Below, piece after piece: positions 23,701 through 35,060 of a stretch of 64,000 nucleotides of DNA. Each line of letters starts with the position of its first letter. The stretch's first letter is position 1. The notes beneath the pieces are model-generated. The model saw only the letters and a program-made list of their open reading frames with translations, searched no databases and was not told the DNA's origin. Source of the DNA: Deinandra increscens subsp. villosa. Its lineage: Eukaryota; Streptophyta; Magnoliopsida; Asterales; Asteraceae. The stretch spans positions 39,152,731 to 39,216,730 of the forward strand of contig JBCNJP010000006.1 of assembly GCA_039602395.1 (NCBI GenBank), written 5' to 3'. The translations under genes were made by a program, and so were the position numbers.

Positions 23701-25471
23701 GAACTGTTAACACTTTACCTTCTTCGAGTGGAATACGAACCGCTTTTTCTTGACATAAAATTTCAGCTCGGTTTTCAGATAGCCAGTCCATTCCTACTAT
23801 GACATCAAAACTACCAATCGGGAAAGGCATAAGATCGATTCCTAACGTATGGCCAGCTAGTTCTAACTTACAGTCCTTAACTATCTGAGTTGTATCATGA
23901 AGTTTACCATTTGCTAGCTCTACCACATACTTAGCATCTAAGTCAATCGGTTTAGCATTAATTAATCGAGCAAATTTAGTGGAAATAAAGCTTCTTTCAG
24001 CACCAGAATCAAATAATACAGTAGCAAAGAAACCATTAAGGATGAATTTACCGTTAATCACGTTGGCGTCGTTGCGAGCTTCTCCTTGACCCATGACAAA
24101 AGCTCTTCCTCTGCCATTTCCACCATTCCCGTTGTTACCATTCCCGTTGCCATTACCTCCGCCGTTACCATTCCCACTATTGTTTCCTTGATTACCATTT
24201 CCCTGTCTTCTCAACTGCGGGCAGTCCCTTTTCATGTGGCCTTGAGCACCACATACATAGCAGTTCCCATTACCATTTCCTCTGGGAGCTTCATTGTTGT
24301 TGTTACAGTTCTGACCATTGTTGTTTCCATTGCCCCGGTTGTTTCCATAGTTGTTGTTGCCATGATTGTTGTTGTTTTGCCTTAGGCGGTTTTGTTGCTC
24401 GGGAAGAATCGTCCAACAGTCTTTCGCCTCATGGCTTTTCTTGCCACACCTTTCACAGCTTAAATTCCTTCTACAAATACCAGTGTGATGCTTCCCACAC
24501 TTGTTACACATGGGCAGGTTACCCTTGTAGTTGCTTTGACCATTTCCGCCTTGGCGGTTGTTTCCACTGTTGTTCCCAGACATTTTGCTTTGGCCTTGGG
24601 GATTATAAGACCTCCTAGTGCTGTTTCCAACACGCTGATTGTTCATGGAGTTTTCAGGAGCTTCATCATCAGCTTTTCTTTTGCCACTTAAGGCAGTCTT
24701 CTCTGTGGCTTTTGCAGGAAGTGTACCCTTCTCTATTTCCTGGTCGGTAAGCTTGTGAGCCAAACGGATGGCTTGCTGCATGGTTGTGGGGTTGCTGGCA
24801 GTCACTAGTCCCTTGATTTGAGGCGCGAGGCCTTCCAGATAACGCTCAATGCGTTTGAACTCAGCATCAACCATTGTGGGGCACAAGACCGCGTACTCAT
24901 GGTAACGCGCAGTATACTGTTCGACTTCAGACCCAGTCATTTTCAGATTCAAGAATTCGCCCTCTAAGTTCTTCACTTGGTCACGGGGACAGTACTCCTC
25001 CATAATCAGCTCCTTAAACGCTTCCCATTCCATGTTATTAGCCGCATCTAATCCAATCATCTGAATTTCGGCATTCCACCAGGTGAGAGAAGCTCCCTCA
25101 AAGGTACCAGTAGCATACTTCACTTTGTTCTCAGCAGCGCAGTTGCACATAGAGAAGACATTTTCAGACTTCTCGATCCACCTGAGGAGTCCTACCGCTC
25201 CTTCTTCGCCGGAAAACGTCATTGGCTTGCAGTCCATGAAGGACTTAAACGTGCAGTGATGGTGGTTTCCTGATGCAATAATAGTCCGGGTTTTAAGTTT
25301 AAACAGGTCAAAATATAATCGCTTTGTGCCTTAACCGGCATAATAATTACCTTGTGCGGCGTATGCAACTTGGACGGCTGCCACTGTGGCTTGCACGTGT
25401 TCGTTAATCATAGCTTGCAGTTGTGCAGGTGTCATGTTAATGTTGCTCCTTCCGTGTCCTCTTCCAGACAT
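20717..25471 (-). pseudogene. gag-pol polyprotein of element C (Tekay/Del-type chromovirus), three in-frame stops
   Basis: One reading frame of ~1585 codons from ATG 25471 (MSGRGHGRSNINMTP). It contains: a Gag capsid region (WWNAEIQMIGLD ... AIRLAHKL); three zinc knuckles (CNKCGKHHTGIC, CERCGKKSHEAKDC, CYVCGAQGHMKRDC) around 24.2-24.5 kb; protease FDSGAERSFIS; reverse transcriptase with VFIDDILIYS; RNase H (VYCDASIQGLG ... FTDHKSLQHI); integrase with an HHCC finger (CLTCSRVK) and catalytic Asp (MDFVTG), Asp (DMSTAYHPQTDG) and Glu (APFEALYG); and a C-terminal chromodomain-like tail (KVRWNSKRGPEYTWE). The stops are TAA at 25331-25333, TGA at 21896-21898 and TGA at 21575-21577. All fit C-to-T changes on the coding strand. 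The frame is otherwise uninterrupted, so inactivation is recent. The nearby LTR family and the chromodomain support the Tekay lineage. Confidence 0.93.
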
Positions 25472-26023
25472 TTTGCTGGACAGTTAAAGTAGCCAGTGTT
25501 CAGTCACAGTTATACTTTATACATATCCCATAATATGTATATTAACAATTTCCCGTTATCCCTCTATTAGTCGAGAAAAATTTTGTGCAAAATGGAGGCG
25601 TCGTCGGAGAACGTTGTGAGTCGTAGGTACTATCGTCGAAAGTCGGCTTTCCCATAAAAGTCACCGTCGGCGTAGTCATCGTAGTAGAAATCAGGACGTA
25701 GCGTGTAGCATCGTTTCGTTGTCGCTTTCCCCCCGGAATAGTGTGCGTATTAGCGTCCGCATTTCGTATTCGTGTGTGAAAATTTTCCCTAAGGTTTTCC
25801 GTTAGACTACTTAGACACGGTCTCTATATATATATTTATATATATATATATATATATATACATACATACGTACTAAGCTTTTACTTACACAGCAGAGCGA
25901 GTATCCCAGGTTGGCACATAAATATTTTGTTTTGGGAATTTGTTTGTTCGTTTGTAACTAAGGTTTTCAAGTTGCAGTTTCCAAATCGTTTTTCAAAAAT
26001 GATTCCAGTTCTCTGCAACTTAT
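25472..26023 (-). other. Leader (5' UTR) of element C
   Basis: ~550 bp between primer site and gag with no ORF. It contains a TA-rich microsatellite (about 25826-25862). Confidence 0.7.
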
Positions 26024-26036
26024 GGCTCTGATACCA
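26024..26036 (-). other. Primer-binding site of element C
   Basis: The minus strand reads TGGTATCAGAGCC (initiator tRNA-Met type), preceded by GAT. Where the 5' LTR should follow, the sequence switches to inverted 3' UTR (ttttgctttctttcc on the plus strand from 26040). Confidence 0.9.
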
Positions 26037-26039
26037 ATC

Positions 26040-26146
26040 TTTTGCTTTCTTTCCCCAGCAACTACAACAACCACGACAGCTGAGGCAGCGAACGCTACGA
26101 CGCAAGAATAATTTTCGGGACGAAAATTCCATTTACAAGGGGATGA
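26040..26146 (+). repeat. Inverted copy of the C 3' UTR and purine tract
   Basis: 107 bp matching the reverse complement of 20558-20664 with a few changes. It ends in acaaggggatga directly before the right LTR. It is fused to the primer site at 26036-26040. Confidence 0.9.
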
Positions 26147-26411
26147 TGTGACATCCGAGAATTCCAAGGTTAACTTCCATTAGACAATCTCCGTTAGTTA
26201 CGTTATAAGTGTTAACTTAGTAGCTAATGCTTAACTAGGCCGAGTACGTCCACGACCTTTGGTTGATCACCGAACCCGTCCATATGTGTTATGTGTTTAT
26301 TTATTTATTGTCATTATGTGCAATGTGATTTAAACGCATGATTTAGTACTATTAATAGCATGACAAATTGTGAATCCTTGATTTTGTGATAAATTGTCCA
26401 CTTTTGGTTTC

Positions 26412-26524
26412 CAGCGAAACTACTGGGCGAAACTATAGATTCGCTCGGTAGCCGGCTAAGCTGTTTGATTTGCATGTGTTCAGAGCCAGTTTCGCTTGGC
26501 CAGCGAAACTGTCAGCGAAACTAG
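26412..26524. repeat. agcgaaact motif cluster upstream of the right C TATA box
   Basis: Copies such as ccagcgaaact, gggcgaaact, cagcgaaactg and one inverted cagtttcgct lie immediately upstream of gatataaag. Mirror of 20181-20292. Confidence 0.8.
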
Positions 26525-27038
26525 CTCCTGATATAAAGACCATAAAACCCTAATTACTCCCCATTTGCATAAACCACACAAAACACACACACACTCTCCA
26601 TCTCTTCTCCTGTGAAATCTGGTCAGCCGAGAAACACCACGAGCCGACGTGATCTCAGCCTCGAGACATCATCCATCCGGATCCTAGATCGAACCGTAAG
26701 TCTCAAAACCATTTTCATGCATTTTCTATGTGTTTTCTTAAAAAGCATGACCAAACCTTCATAGAATCAATTGATCTTCTGATATGATGCTTAGGAATGC
26801 TAGATCTGTTATAAAGTTTGCAACTTTACGTGTAGAATCATGCCATAATGAAGATTTATGCTAATTAGGTCATTTTAGGTTTAAAATGTGCTTTTGGTGA
26901 TTTGATGATGAAAATCCATGTTTAAAGTGTTAAAAACTTACTGTTTAATGTTGGTAAATGATTATGCATGCTAAATATTGAATCACATGAAGTATGGAAG
27001 CTGTTAGATTGATTTTTAGGCTGATTTATGTGTTTTTC

Positions 27039-27381
27039 GCGACCAGCGAAACTGGGCAATTCTTTAGGCGAAACTATAGTTTCGCAGACCCTTTGAATAT
27101 TCATCCAGCGACACTATGTAGCGAAACTATAGTGTCGCCTGTGTATTACTTGAACGAAACTACCGAGCGAAATAACCATAGACCTTGTCCCTGAACGAAA
27201 GTTCAAACCAGTTTCGGGCGAAACTATGCTAGCGAAACTGTGCGAACAGTTTCGAGCGAAACTAGCTAGCGAAACTGTGTCATCGGGTATTCCCTAGCGA
27301 AGGTGCTGCCCGTACACACAACGAAACTGTGCAGCGAAACTGCATAGCGAAACTGTAGCGAAACTGTTAGCGAAACTGAGA
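27039..27381. repeat. agcgaaact motif array in the right C LTR
   Basis: This is the inverted counterpart of 19318-19660. It is mostly in one orientation (tagcgaaactg), with occasional face-to-face pairs. It lies downstream of the TATA box and so in the transcribed part. Confidence 0.85.
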
Positions 27382-28797
27382 CCAGACCAAAACCCAAACT
27401 TGTGCAACTTACTTGAATGTATGCCATGACTTACATGATTATGCAATAATGAAACATGCTTGATTTCTGATTTATGTGAACCCTTGTTTATGATCAACCA
27501 TCGGTGTCGTGTGTCGATATGTCGTGTCATAGTTCCAACGTGCTATGTTATGGGCCATAGTGACGTAAGTTAAAGATTAGACACAAAACTAATACTTAAG
27601 ACCTAAACGTGTTCATAGGTCTTCGTTAAGCAAACAATATTTGGATTACTTAGCAAGTGTAGCATTGCAACCAAAGGTGAGTGTCACTAACCCATTTACC
27701 GTGAACCCGTTTGGGTCACACCGAATAACTTAATGAAAAACGATGCTGACAACCTTATGAGTGCTATGCACCTCTCTGATGAACTTGAAAACTTAGGAGT
27801 GCTTGGCACCCACTTGATGAACTTGAAGTGTCTTATGGGAGACACTTGTGAAATACTTAAACAACTGTTTCTAAAATAAAACTGAAAATGTTTTCGGGAT
27901 TCATGAGAACCCAAAGTAAACCGTTTTAATATGGCTAGTGTAGGTTAAAGTCTAAACCACATGATATCACATGATTTCTAAGGATTGCCTTATAACTGAA
28001 AAAGTCCTCAACTTAATTGTACCATTAATTGTAAAGCGAGGGGATGTTGGGTAGATCTACTGGAGTTTGACAAACTCCGCCTCGTGACACTGGAGGTGCA
28101 CGGAGGTACAATATCAGCCTATCTGACCGTGGTCCCGAGAGGACACGGGGGAGGCAAAGCCGCGATGACATAGGTCCGCAAAACAAAATAGATGATGGCG
28201 CTGCCACTACGAAAACTATCAGTCAGCTTTGGTACAAACTTCCTTAGTGCATGGAACAACGGATTAGCTACCCGCGATATCGGTTGAGCACTTTAACTAT
28301 ACAAAACTAGTACATACCCGATAACGTATGTTACGGACAATACTTTTACTAAACTACAATACTATGATTATGGATATCACTAAGCATTGTTTTTAACAAA
28401 TGAACATTTCATAAGTATATGTTGACACAATTATGATTATGAGACCGGGCCACTGCATGACAAGCCCACCGTGAACTCACCAACCGTTAGGTTGACACTT
28501 GCGTGGTTTAAACTTTTGCAGATCGCTGAGGAGTATCCGGAGCGGGTTGGCATGACACACGAAGACATTTACTTTTGTTCGAACTTAATTAAGAATTTAA
28601 ATAATGAATTTGTAAAGCACGTGGTTAGTGCTAATACAATATTTTTCCGCTGCGTATTTGAGACTTTATTTTATGAAATGTATTTGGACTTACTCTGATT
28701 CGTTTAGTATTTGTAACTAATGGTTGTGGTCCTGGTTTGCTCGCACCCCCTTACGGTATAAACTCCGTTAGTGGCTACTTGGGGGTGTGACAGATGT

Positions 28798-29702
28798 TCA
28801 CACGTTTTCGGTTTTTGAGGCTTCAAATATTGAAATCCAAAGTTACATTCTTTCGCTACCTGATGCTTGAAGTATAAACCCCTCCAATCATCTCCATAGT
28901 TACGGAAAGGTTTTCTTGTAAGCTCCCGAATATCTGAAACTTGTAAAGAACTAAAGTCTGTTGCATGCTTGAAGTATTGAATACCATGATGGCGTTTAAT
29001 CCCATAACACTTGAGACTTGCTGCATACATCCAACTTATAATTTCACCTGACACCTGACCCTTTAACCTCACATGCCTTCTCTGATTGATCGGTTTTGAA
29101 GGTGGAACATAATTGGCATGAAATGTCTTCATGTAATCGTTGTAAACCCATTGTTGTTTCCGTTCCTTAACCTCTTTGGCAACTGAGTCTTCAGGTTTTT
29201 CAGCTTCTTTTCTTTTCAGCTCTACCTCAGCCTCATCACCATTTTCCTTTGGGAAAACTTCAAAGTCATCATCAGTTGAGTTGTTGTTGTTGAAATTTAA
29301 ATACAGATCTGGATACACCTCCTCGGTTATGTCTTCAACTTCAACCTCCTCATAAAAAATATCATCTTCAGTTTCTGATTCTGATGACTCATATATTTCA
29401 GGTTCAACCTCGACAGCTTTCTTCATCTCCTCGTCATTTAAAGCGAAGACCGCTTGAACTTGTTCTTGGTTGAGTTCACAGACAAACTCACCATCTTCAA
29501 GTATTATGATGATCTCGTTTATGCTTTTTGTTGCTTGATTTGATGGGACATAAGTTATTGGCACTGCATCTCTTGAATCTAACTCACCCTGGGCTGTAGA
29601 AGTACCAGCACCCGAGCTAGAAGCTTCAGTTGGGCCTGGACCTCCAACAGTGTTACCTTCCGGGTCGTCATTATCAGGTTCATCGTTTAAACATCCCGTC
29701 AT
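28798..29702 (-). pseudogene. N-terminal part of an acidic element-D protein of unknown function, truncated by element C
   Basis: The minus-strand ORF from ATG 29702 begins MTGCLNDEPDNDDPEG. About 140 residues are strongly acidic and Ser/Thr-rich (ESSESETEDDIFYEE, EVEVEDITEEVYPD). A more basic, folded-looking part follows (WVYNDYMKTFHANYVPPSKP, then WMYAASLKCYG and FRNYGDDWRGLYFKH). At 28797 it runs into the C LTR, which adds 28 foreign residues before a stop at 28704. Its natural continuation is at 17258-17677. I recognise the style from Asteraceae retroelement-borne ORFs but cannot name a domain. The LTR at 29731-30351 has its TATA box (about 30031) pointing at this start codon. Confidence 0.55.
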
Positions 29703-29730
29703 CTTTGCATCCTAAACCAGAACCTATCTC

Positions 29731-30351
29731 TATCAGGACCGATTTTCACTACAAGAATCCTGATCTTAAGCAAGAACGAGGTTCATATTCAAAAACCCAA
29801 AAAGAGATGAAGATGGAGATGAATCTAGGAAATCATAAACATAAGAAAGATGATGAACAAGTCGAATGATTTCATTAATCGAATGATTACAATCAAGAAA
29901 TCATGAAGAACACACAATCTCTTTAGAAATCCATTACCCACTCGCTCTCTCTAGAATGGAAATCTCACACTCTACAAGAAAATCATCATCTCCACACTCA
30001 GAGACTCTTTCTTGTAATGGGCACCCTCACTATATATAGTGAGAGTAACTAACAACAGAAAAACATAAAAACTGAACAAAATTACAAGAAAGACAAATAA
30101 CATAAATATTAATTAAATCAAAGTTGATTTAATTAATCCGAAGCTTGACTCGCTCAAACCGATCTTCCGTTGACTTTTACGTTGACCGTTGACCCGAACG
30201 GTTGACTTTTTCGGAAAACGGTCTTCGGTCCAAACTGCAAGCCTCGAGCATCACAACCCGCGTCTCTGAATCAATTCACATGGTTTCTTGAGTCGAATGC
30301 TTCGGTAAACAGATATGATGGCGTCAGTCACATAGATTTTAAGTTCCAACA
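29731..30351 (-). repeat. E-family LTR copy 1
   Basis: About 621 bp. The minus strand starts TGTTGGAACTTAAAATC after the purine tract CAAGGGGGAAT (30351-30361). It ends near AAAATCGGTCCTGATA. It shares the TATA palindrome cactatatatagtg (about 30029-30042), an attaatcgaatgattac phrase and the gttgac cluster with 32181-32741 and 60033-60700. Confidence 0.8.
30169..30210 (+). promoter_or_regulatory. TTGAC (W-box-like) cluster in E LTR 1
   Basis: Four TTGAC cores (gttgacttttacgttgaccg, then ttgacccgaacggttgac) lie within ~42 bp, on the U3 side of the TATA box at ~30031. TTGAC[C/T] is the core bound by WRKY factors. The regulatory role is inferred. Confidence 0.5.
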
Positions 30352-30361
30352 ATTCCCCCTT

Positions 30362-32180
30362 GACTGATGCTTTCAAACCTGTTCAACTGCTGATGAATCG
30401 CTCTGTCGTACATCTTCAATGAGAAACTGATAAACCCGAGACAATCTGTCGTAGAGATTCCCCCTCTAAATAAACTTCTTCTGTTCTCGTTGCTCCAATT
30501 GAGAGCCAAGTGCTGCTGCTCACTCGGTTCACATGGTCGGGTACAATACTGAGAAAATGCTGAACATCGGAGTCAAAACTACAACGAACTGAATCAGATA
30601 AACCAATTAAACACTGAACATGCTCCAACTTCTGATAATCGACCCGATATCCAAATCCATAATAATTCCTCTTATTTCTCTAAATCTCTCCAAAAACATC
30701 GAGTCGGAAGCGTAAAAATCAGATGCGGAGAGTCAAACCGTCGCGATCGGTTGCCTAGAGAAACCAGATAAACAATCTTGAAATCGGACAATCTCGCGAA
30801 AAACCTGAAATCGGATGCTGACAGTTGTGAATGATCCATAAATAAATCTTGTGTTCAGCGTGACTGGGTTGGATGCGAATATAAAGATAAGTGTCAAATC
30901 TGTGAAAATCTGAGATCCCGAGCGAAAATAAACATAACCGGAGTCTTCATAATTTTGGGCGAAGAAAAACGAGCTCGGTAATAAATTTCGTGAAGATTTC
31001 TGAGTCAAACTGGCGAAAACGGCTTCTCGAGAAATTTAACGGATAAAATTCCATAATTAACTGAGATTCCAGTTAATCCGGTTAGCTGACATCAGTGCTG
31101 CATCAGCTAAAAAATAAAACCGAGAGACATAACGAGAAAGCTGCATAATTAACCAGATAATAGAGCTAACCCGTCAGTGGTCGATAGCAAACATTGCGCG
31201 AGACGTCAATAAACGAGAACCCCAATAAAATGGAATAAATCCATGACCACTAAAAATTTTCACAATTTCGTTCGGGCGTCATCTCATAAGTCTCGTTGAG
31301 AAACTGATTAGAAAATAATACCCGCATTTAACGAAAATGCTAAATATTTAATTAGGTGGTAAAAATCCCTCAAAGAAGCACAATCCATGTGTATTAAACT
31401 TGACCAATCAGATTGAATCCTCAAGAAAGCAAAATCCGTGTGCATGTGTATTAACCAATAAGATTGAGGCTGGCTAGAGCATCCATCGGCTCGGATCAAG
31501 TGAGATCTACGGTTGGATAAGAGGATCTGTGTGAGGTGGAGAATCCTTCCAATCAGGAGGCACCAAGCCTCAACATCCAACGGTTCTTTTTCCAGCTGGT
31601 CCCACCAGCTTTACTCTCCACCAATAACAGGTAGACAACAATAAATAAATGGGACAAAAATAAACATCACACGGTTCTTTCTTCTTTTCAATGGGTCCCA
31701 CGCGCTAACTTCGTGTCCCCAATCAAATGTCGACAACGAATTCAGGTTGACTGCAAGAGAGAGAATGAAATTCTCTATTAGCCAATGGAACATCGCCACG
31801 TCAGATCTTCATCAAGAATTCGTCCTCAACCGAAACCCTAACCGAGAACCCGCCGGAAATACGATGGATTTGCCGGAAAAACGTAAATCCTTCATATCTC
31901 TGTCATTTCTCAACCAAATTCAAAGATTTTTAGTTCGTTGAACTCGTATCGACGTGCTCTACAACCCTTAACGATCAAAAACCTATGAAAAAGCCTCGAA
32001 CGAAGACCCATTAAACAAGTCCGCTAACTTTTTTCAAGTCCGCTAAGCACATCTTCAAACCTTCAAACACTTAGAACAAATCTAGAAATGATGAACAAGA
32101 AGAAAACTCTTACTTTGTGAACTTGAATCTGCCCAAAAACGTATGGAGAACCTGTAATGATGCACGAAATGAGAAGCTAA
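30362..32180 (-). mobile_element. Non-coding body of E-family element
   Basis: ~1.8 kb without a convincing ORF, colinear with 60711-62460. Shared phrases include ctcactcggttcaca, aacatcggagtcaaaa, gtgaagatttctgagtcaaac and gtcagtggtcg. Near 32010-32045 the phrase aagtccgctaa occurs twice, at the position where the other copy has the gatcgccaag array. No primer site was found beside LTR 2. Confidence 0.6.
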
Positions 32181-32741
32181 ACCGATTTTCACATCAAGAA
32201 TCCCGATCTTGAGCAAAGATAGGAATCAAATATAAGAGAAAGATAATAATCTAGTCGAATGATTTCATTAATCGAATGATTACAATCAAGAAATCATGAC
32301 AACACTCTCTCTCTAGAAATCCATGACTCACTCTCTCTCTCTAGAATGAAAATCTCACACTCTACAAGAAAATCATCATCTCCACACTCAGAGACTCTTT
32401 CTTGTAATGGGCACCCTCACTATATATAGTAAGGGTGACTAACAACAGAAAAACATAAAAACTGAACAAAATTACAAGAAAGGCAAATAACATAAATATT
32501 AATTAAATCAAAGTTGATTTAATTAATCCGAAGCTTGACTCGCTCGAACCGATCTTCCGTTGAATTTTACGTTGACTGTTGACCCGAACGGTTGACTTTT
32601 CCAGAAAACGGTCTTCGGTCCAAACTGCAAGCCTCGAGCACCACAACCCGTGTCTCTGAATCAATTCACATGGATTCTTCAGCTGGATGCTTCGGTAAAC
32701 AGATTTGATGGCGTCAGTCACATAGATTTTAAGTTCCAACA
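32181..32741 (-). repeat. E-family LTR copy 2
   Basis: About 561 bp, closely similar to copy 1 from the TATA region onward. It includes the TTGAC cluster at 32559-32600, where one core is mutated to TTGAA. It is preceded on the minus strand by its own purine tract (AGGGGGAGAT, 32742-32751). It therefore serves as 3' LTR for the ORF to its right and 5' LTR for the body to its left. The terminal bases at the left are not clear. Confidence 0.75.
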
Positions 32742-32949
32742 ATCTCCCCCTAAGCTTTAAACTTCTCTAGCAAGAATTTAATCTGCTCATTCATCTGTGC
32801 AATTAGAGCATCCTGGTTCAGACTTCCGTTTTCAATCTTGTTATCTCTTGAGCTTTGGCCGCTTCTCCACTTTTTAATTGAAGATAATCTTTGTGCAAAG
32901 ATTCATCTCTTGCCCTCAACTCTACAATCAATTGTCACTTTTCTTCACC

Positions 32950-34705
32950 CTTTCTCTTCAACACTTTAATTACTTGTGATTTTTCAGATCTTTAGCTTTC
33001 AGCACGTCAATCTTGGTTTGACAATCCAAAAGAGCAGTGTTGAGCAAATCCATCTGAGAAAAGGATATTGATCCTTTAGAAACACTGAAATACACATCTT
33101 GTGTTGTAGGAGTTGATGTTGTTTGTGTAGCAGTGGAGAATTTTGGTGTAGACGTTGTTCCCATTGGATGTTGAACTTACTGAGCACCAACACTTGTTGA
33201 AGGTGTTGTGCTGGCTGTTGTAGACTTGGACAATCCCAAAACACCCGACTGCCTCAACTTTGTGAAAATATCAGCTTGTGTTGTAGAAGTAACTGGAATT
33301 GAAGTAGTCTTAGGCAAAGACATATCTGGACCAATTGATGTAAGCTTCTTTGCATGACCGTTACCTCTTCCACCGACAGCAATCGACTTCCTCGTTTTTC
33401 CTGGAGTGAATTGAGCTAAAGAAGTCGTCGGTTTCTTACCCTTGTCTTGAACAACATCAGCATCTGGGTTGTAATCTTCATCAGATTCAGGCGAGGCTTT
33501 GTCTTCATACACACGACCCATGTAATGATTGTTGATTTTGTTCAGAATTGTTCAGTAAGCAAAATGTTCATCACTACCCTTTCTTACTCGAACATGCTTT
33601 GAATTAACCTTGATGTACACAAATGGATTATTTGTGTCTGAAACATCTTCAGAGTTAGCCATATCACTAATATAATCATTACTTTTCTTCTTCATCGATC
33701 AGGGTGTTAACTGCAGGTGTCTCAGTCACGTAGAAAGTCGTACGAACTTCAGGTGCTGAGACAACAGGTTTTGTGGCAGTAGGTTGAGATACTACTAGTT
33801 CTTGTACAACAGGTGGTATCTGTGTCTGTCGTCTCGATCGTTTAACTTTCTGTTGTTGTGGTTGCTGATTTTGTTCCTCGATCCAACTATAATCAGTTTC
33901 TTCAGAATCACTGCCTTGGTCATGACGAGATGCACCTTGAGGTGGTGCAACATAATTGACATTCCTAAGATGACCATTTAGTCTTTTTAGCTTCGGGTAA
34001 TCTGCTGGTTTCTTCTTCTGATATGTTATCAGCGTACCCACACTCATCTCAGTCATATGCTTCAGATTCAACTTTTGATCTTCATTCTTCTCCAATGTTG
34101 GATATAGATCATCTAAGATCATCTGAGTGAATCTCGGGTATAGCAATGCCTTCTTGTGCCTTTGAGTCAGGTTATCTCTCATGTAGTAAAAGATCAACCC
34201 GGCACAGTTGTATGGACGGTTAAGGACCAATTTCATCATGACCCAAATTCTGTTTCCTAAACAGTGTAGTAGAACGTGAATCAGGAACTTGTAAGGAACA
34301 TTGAACTCAGACTTATAAAACCAATCTCGGCTCGAATCTTCAGTATACCACAACCTTTTCAATAATGATACGTTGTCTAGCTTTATCAAACTCCAACGGC
34401 ACTGTTGTATCATCAACAATAAACTGTAGAACCCGTCTCACATCTTCTATAGTAAATTCAACAGTTCTATTCTGAACTGTAGCAGATAATTTGATCGGAG
34501 CATCAGTGATAATTATAGCAGTGGTCCAGAACTCTATGAGAATGTCACGATACGCATCACACTCGTGTGTAATAGCGTAGTGAATCCTTGAACGCCTTAG
34601 GAAATTGAATATCCCGGAATCACCGAACTTTGAAAGCTTCGTTCTAGTAACACTCAGGTGAGCACAAAGGTTATGTTTCTCGCCAACTTTTAGATCGTTC
34701 GCCAT
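32950..34705 (-). pseudogene. Broken gag-like ORF (retroelement-borne) next to E LTR 2
   Basis: The minus-strand start at 34705 reads MANDLKVGEKHNLCAHLSV. A ~120-residue domain follows, containing RSRIHYAITHECDAYRDILIEFW and FTIEDVRRVLQF, a Gag-like N-terminus that recurs in Asteraceae copia elements. Near 34350 the frame shifts. The next frame (34419-33679) continues with YKFLIHVLLHCLGNR, HKKALLYPRFTQMILDDL and a Gln/basic tail. After stops near 33679 a third stretch (33521-33177) is Ser/Thr/Lys-rich, followed by a short Leu-rich segment to 32973. There is no protease, RT or integrase. At least one frameshift and several stops make it non-functional as a single protein. Confidence 0.6.
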
Positions 34706-34837
34706 TTCTGAAAACACAAAACATGAAAAGTTCACTAATTCAATGTGATTAACAAAAATGTTCACCAATTTCGTCAATTATAAATCATTCGCGTAAACGA
34801 TCGACTTTTTGTTAAAAAACCAAATTTACACTAACTG

Positions 34838-35060
34838 GATCCGAACTGGATTATGACATTCGAACTGGATCCGAAGTGACTTTGGTCAAACGAACCTGAT
34901 CCGAACTGGATTCTATCAACCGTTAATGTTGACTTTAGTCAACGTTCGAATTGGACTTTGGTCAACGTCCGAACCCAAACGAACTGCATCCGAACTACAT
35001 CCGAACTCCCAGTTCGGCTGATGAACTCATAGTTCGGCTGACGAACTCACAGTTCGGATT
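34838..35060. repeat. ccgaact / agttcgg array in the leader upstream of the broken ORF
   Basis: About a dozen copies of (c)cgaact(gg), with three inverted cagttcggctga copies at its right end, plus paired TTGAC cores (ttgactttagtcaacg). It lies between the TATA box at 35443 and the ORF start at 34705 on the minus strand. Confidence 0.75.

Larger units (their letters stand above)
17678..28792 (-). mobile_element. Element C: chimeric Ty3/gypsy (chromodomain type) with inverted LTRs and a TRIM fused at its left end
   Basis: The whole segment is flanked by one 5-bp target duplication, gatgt (17673-17677 and 28793-28797), so it apparently integrated as a single unit. On the minus strand the order is: inverted LTR (28792-26147), inverted 3' UTR (26146-26040), primer site (26036-26024), gag-pol (25471-20717), 3' UTR and purine tract, LTR in sense orientation (20557-17912), a second primer site (17908-17896), and TRIM internal plus TRIM LTR (17843-17678). 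The outer arms 17912-20664 and 26040-28792 are inverted repeats of equal length (2753 bp), with roughly 15 differences by eye. This is not a normal two-direct-LTR element. Confidence 0.85.
26147..28792 (+). repeat. Right LTR of element C, inverted relative to the left LTR
   Basis: 2646 bp, the same length as 17912-20557 and its reverse complement apart from about 15 scattered differences. It starts tgtgacatccg and ends gtgtgaca, followed by the target copy gatgt. The TATA-like tract is gatataaag (26530-26538). Confidence 0.9.
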
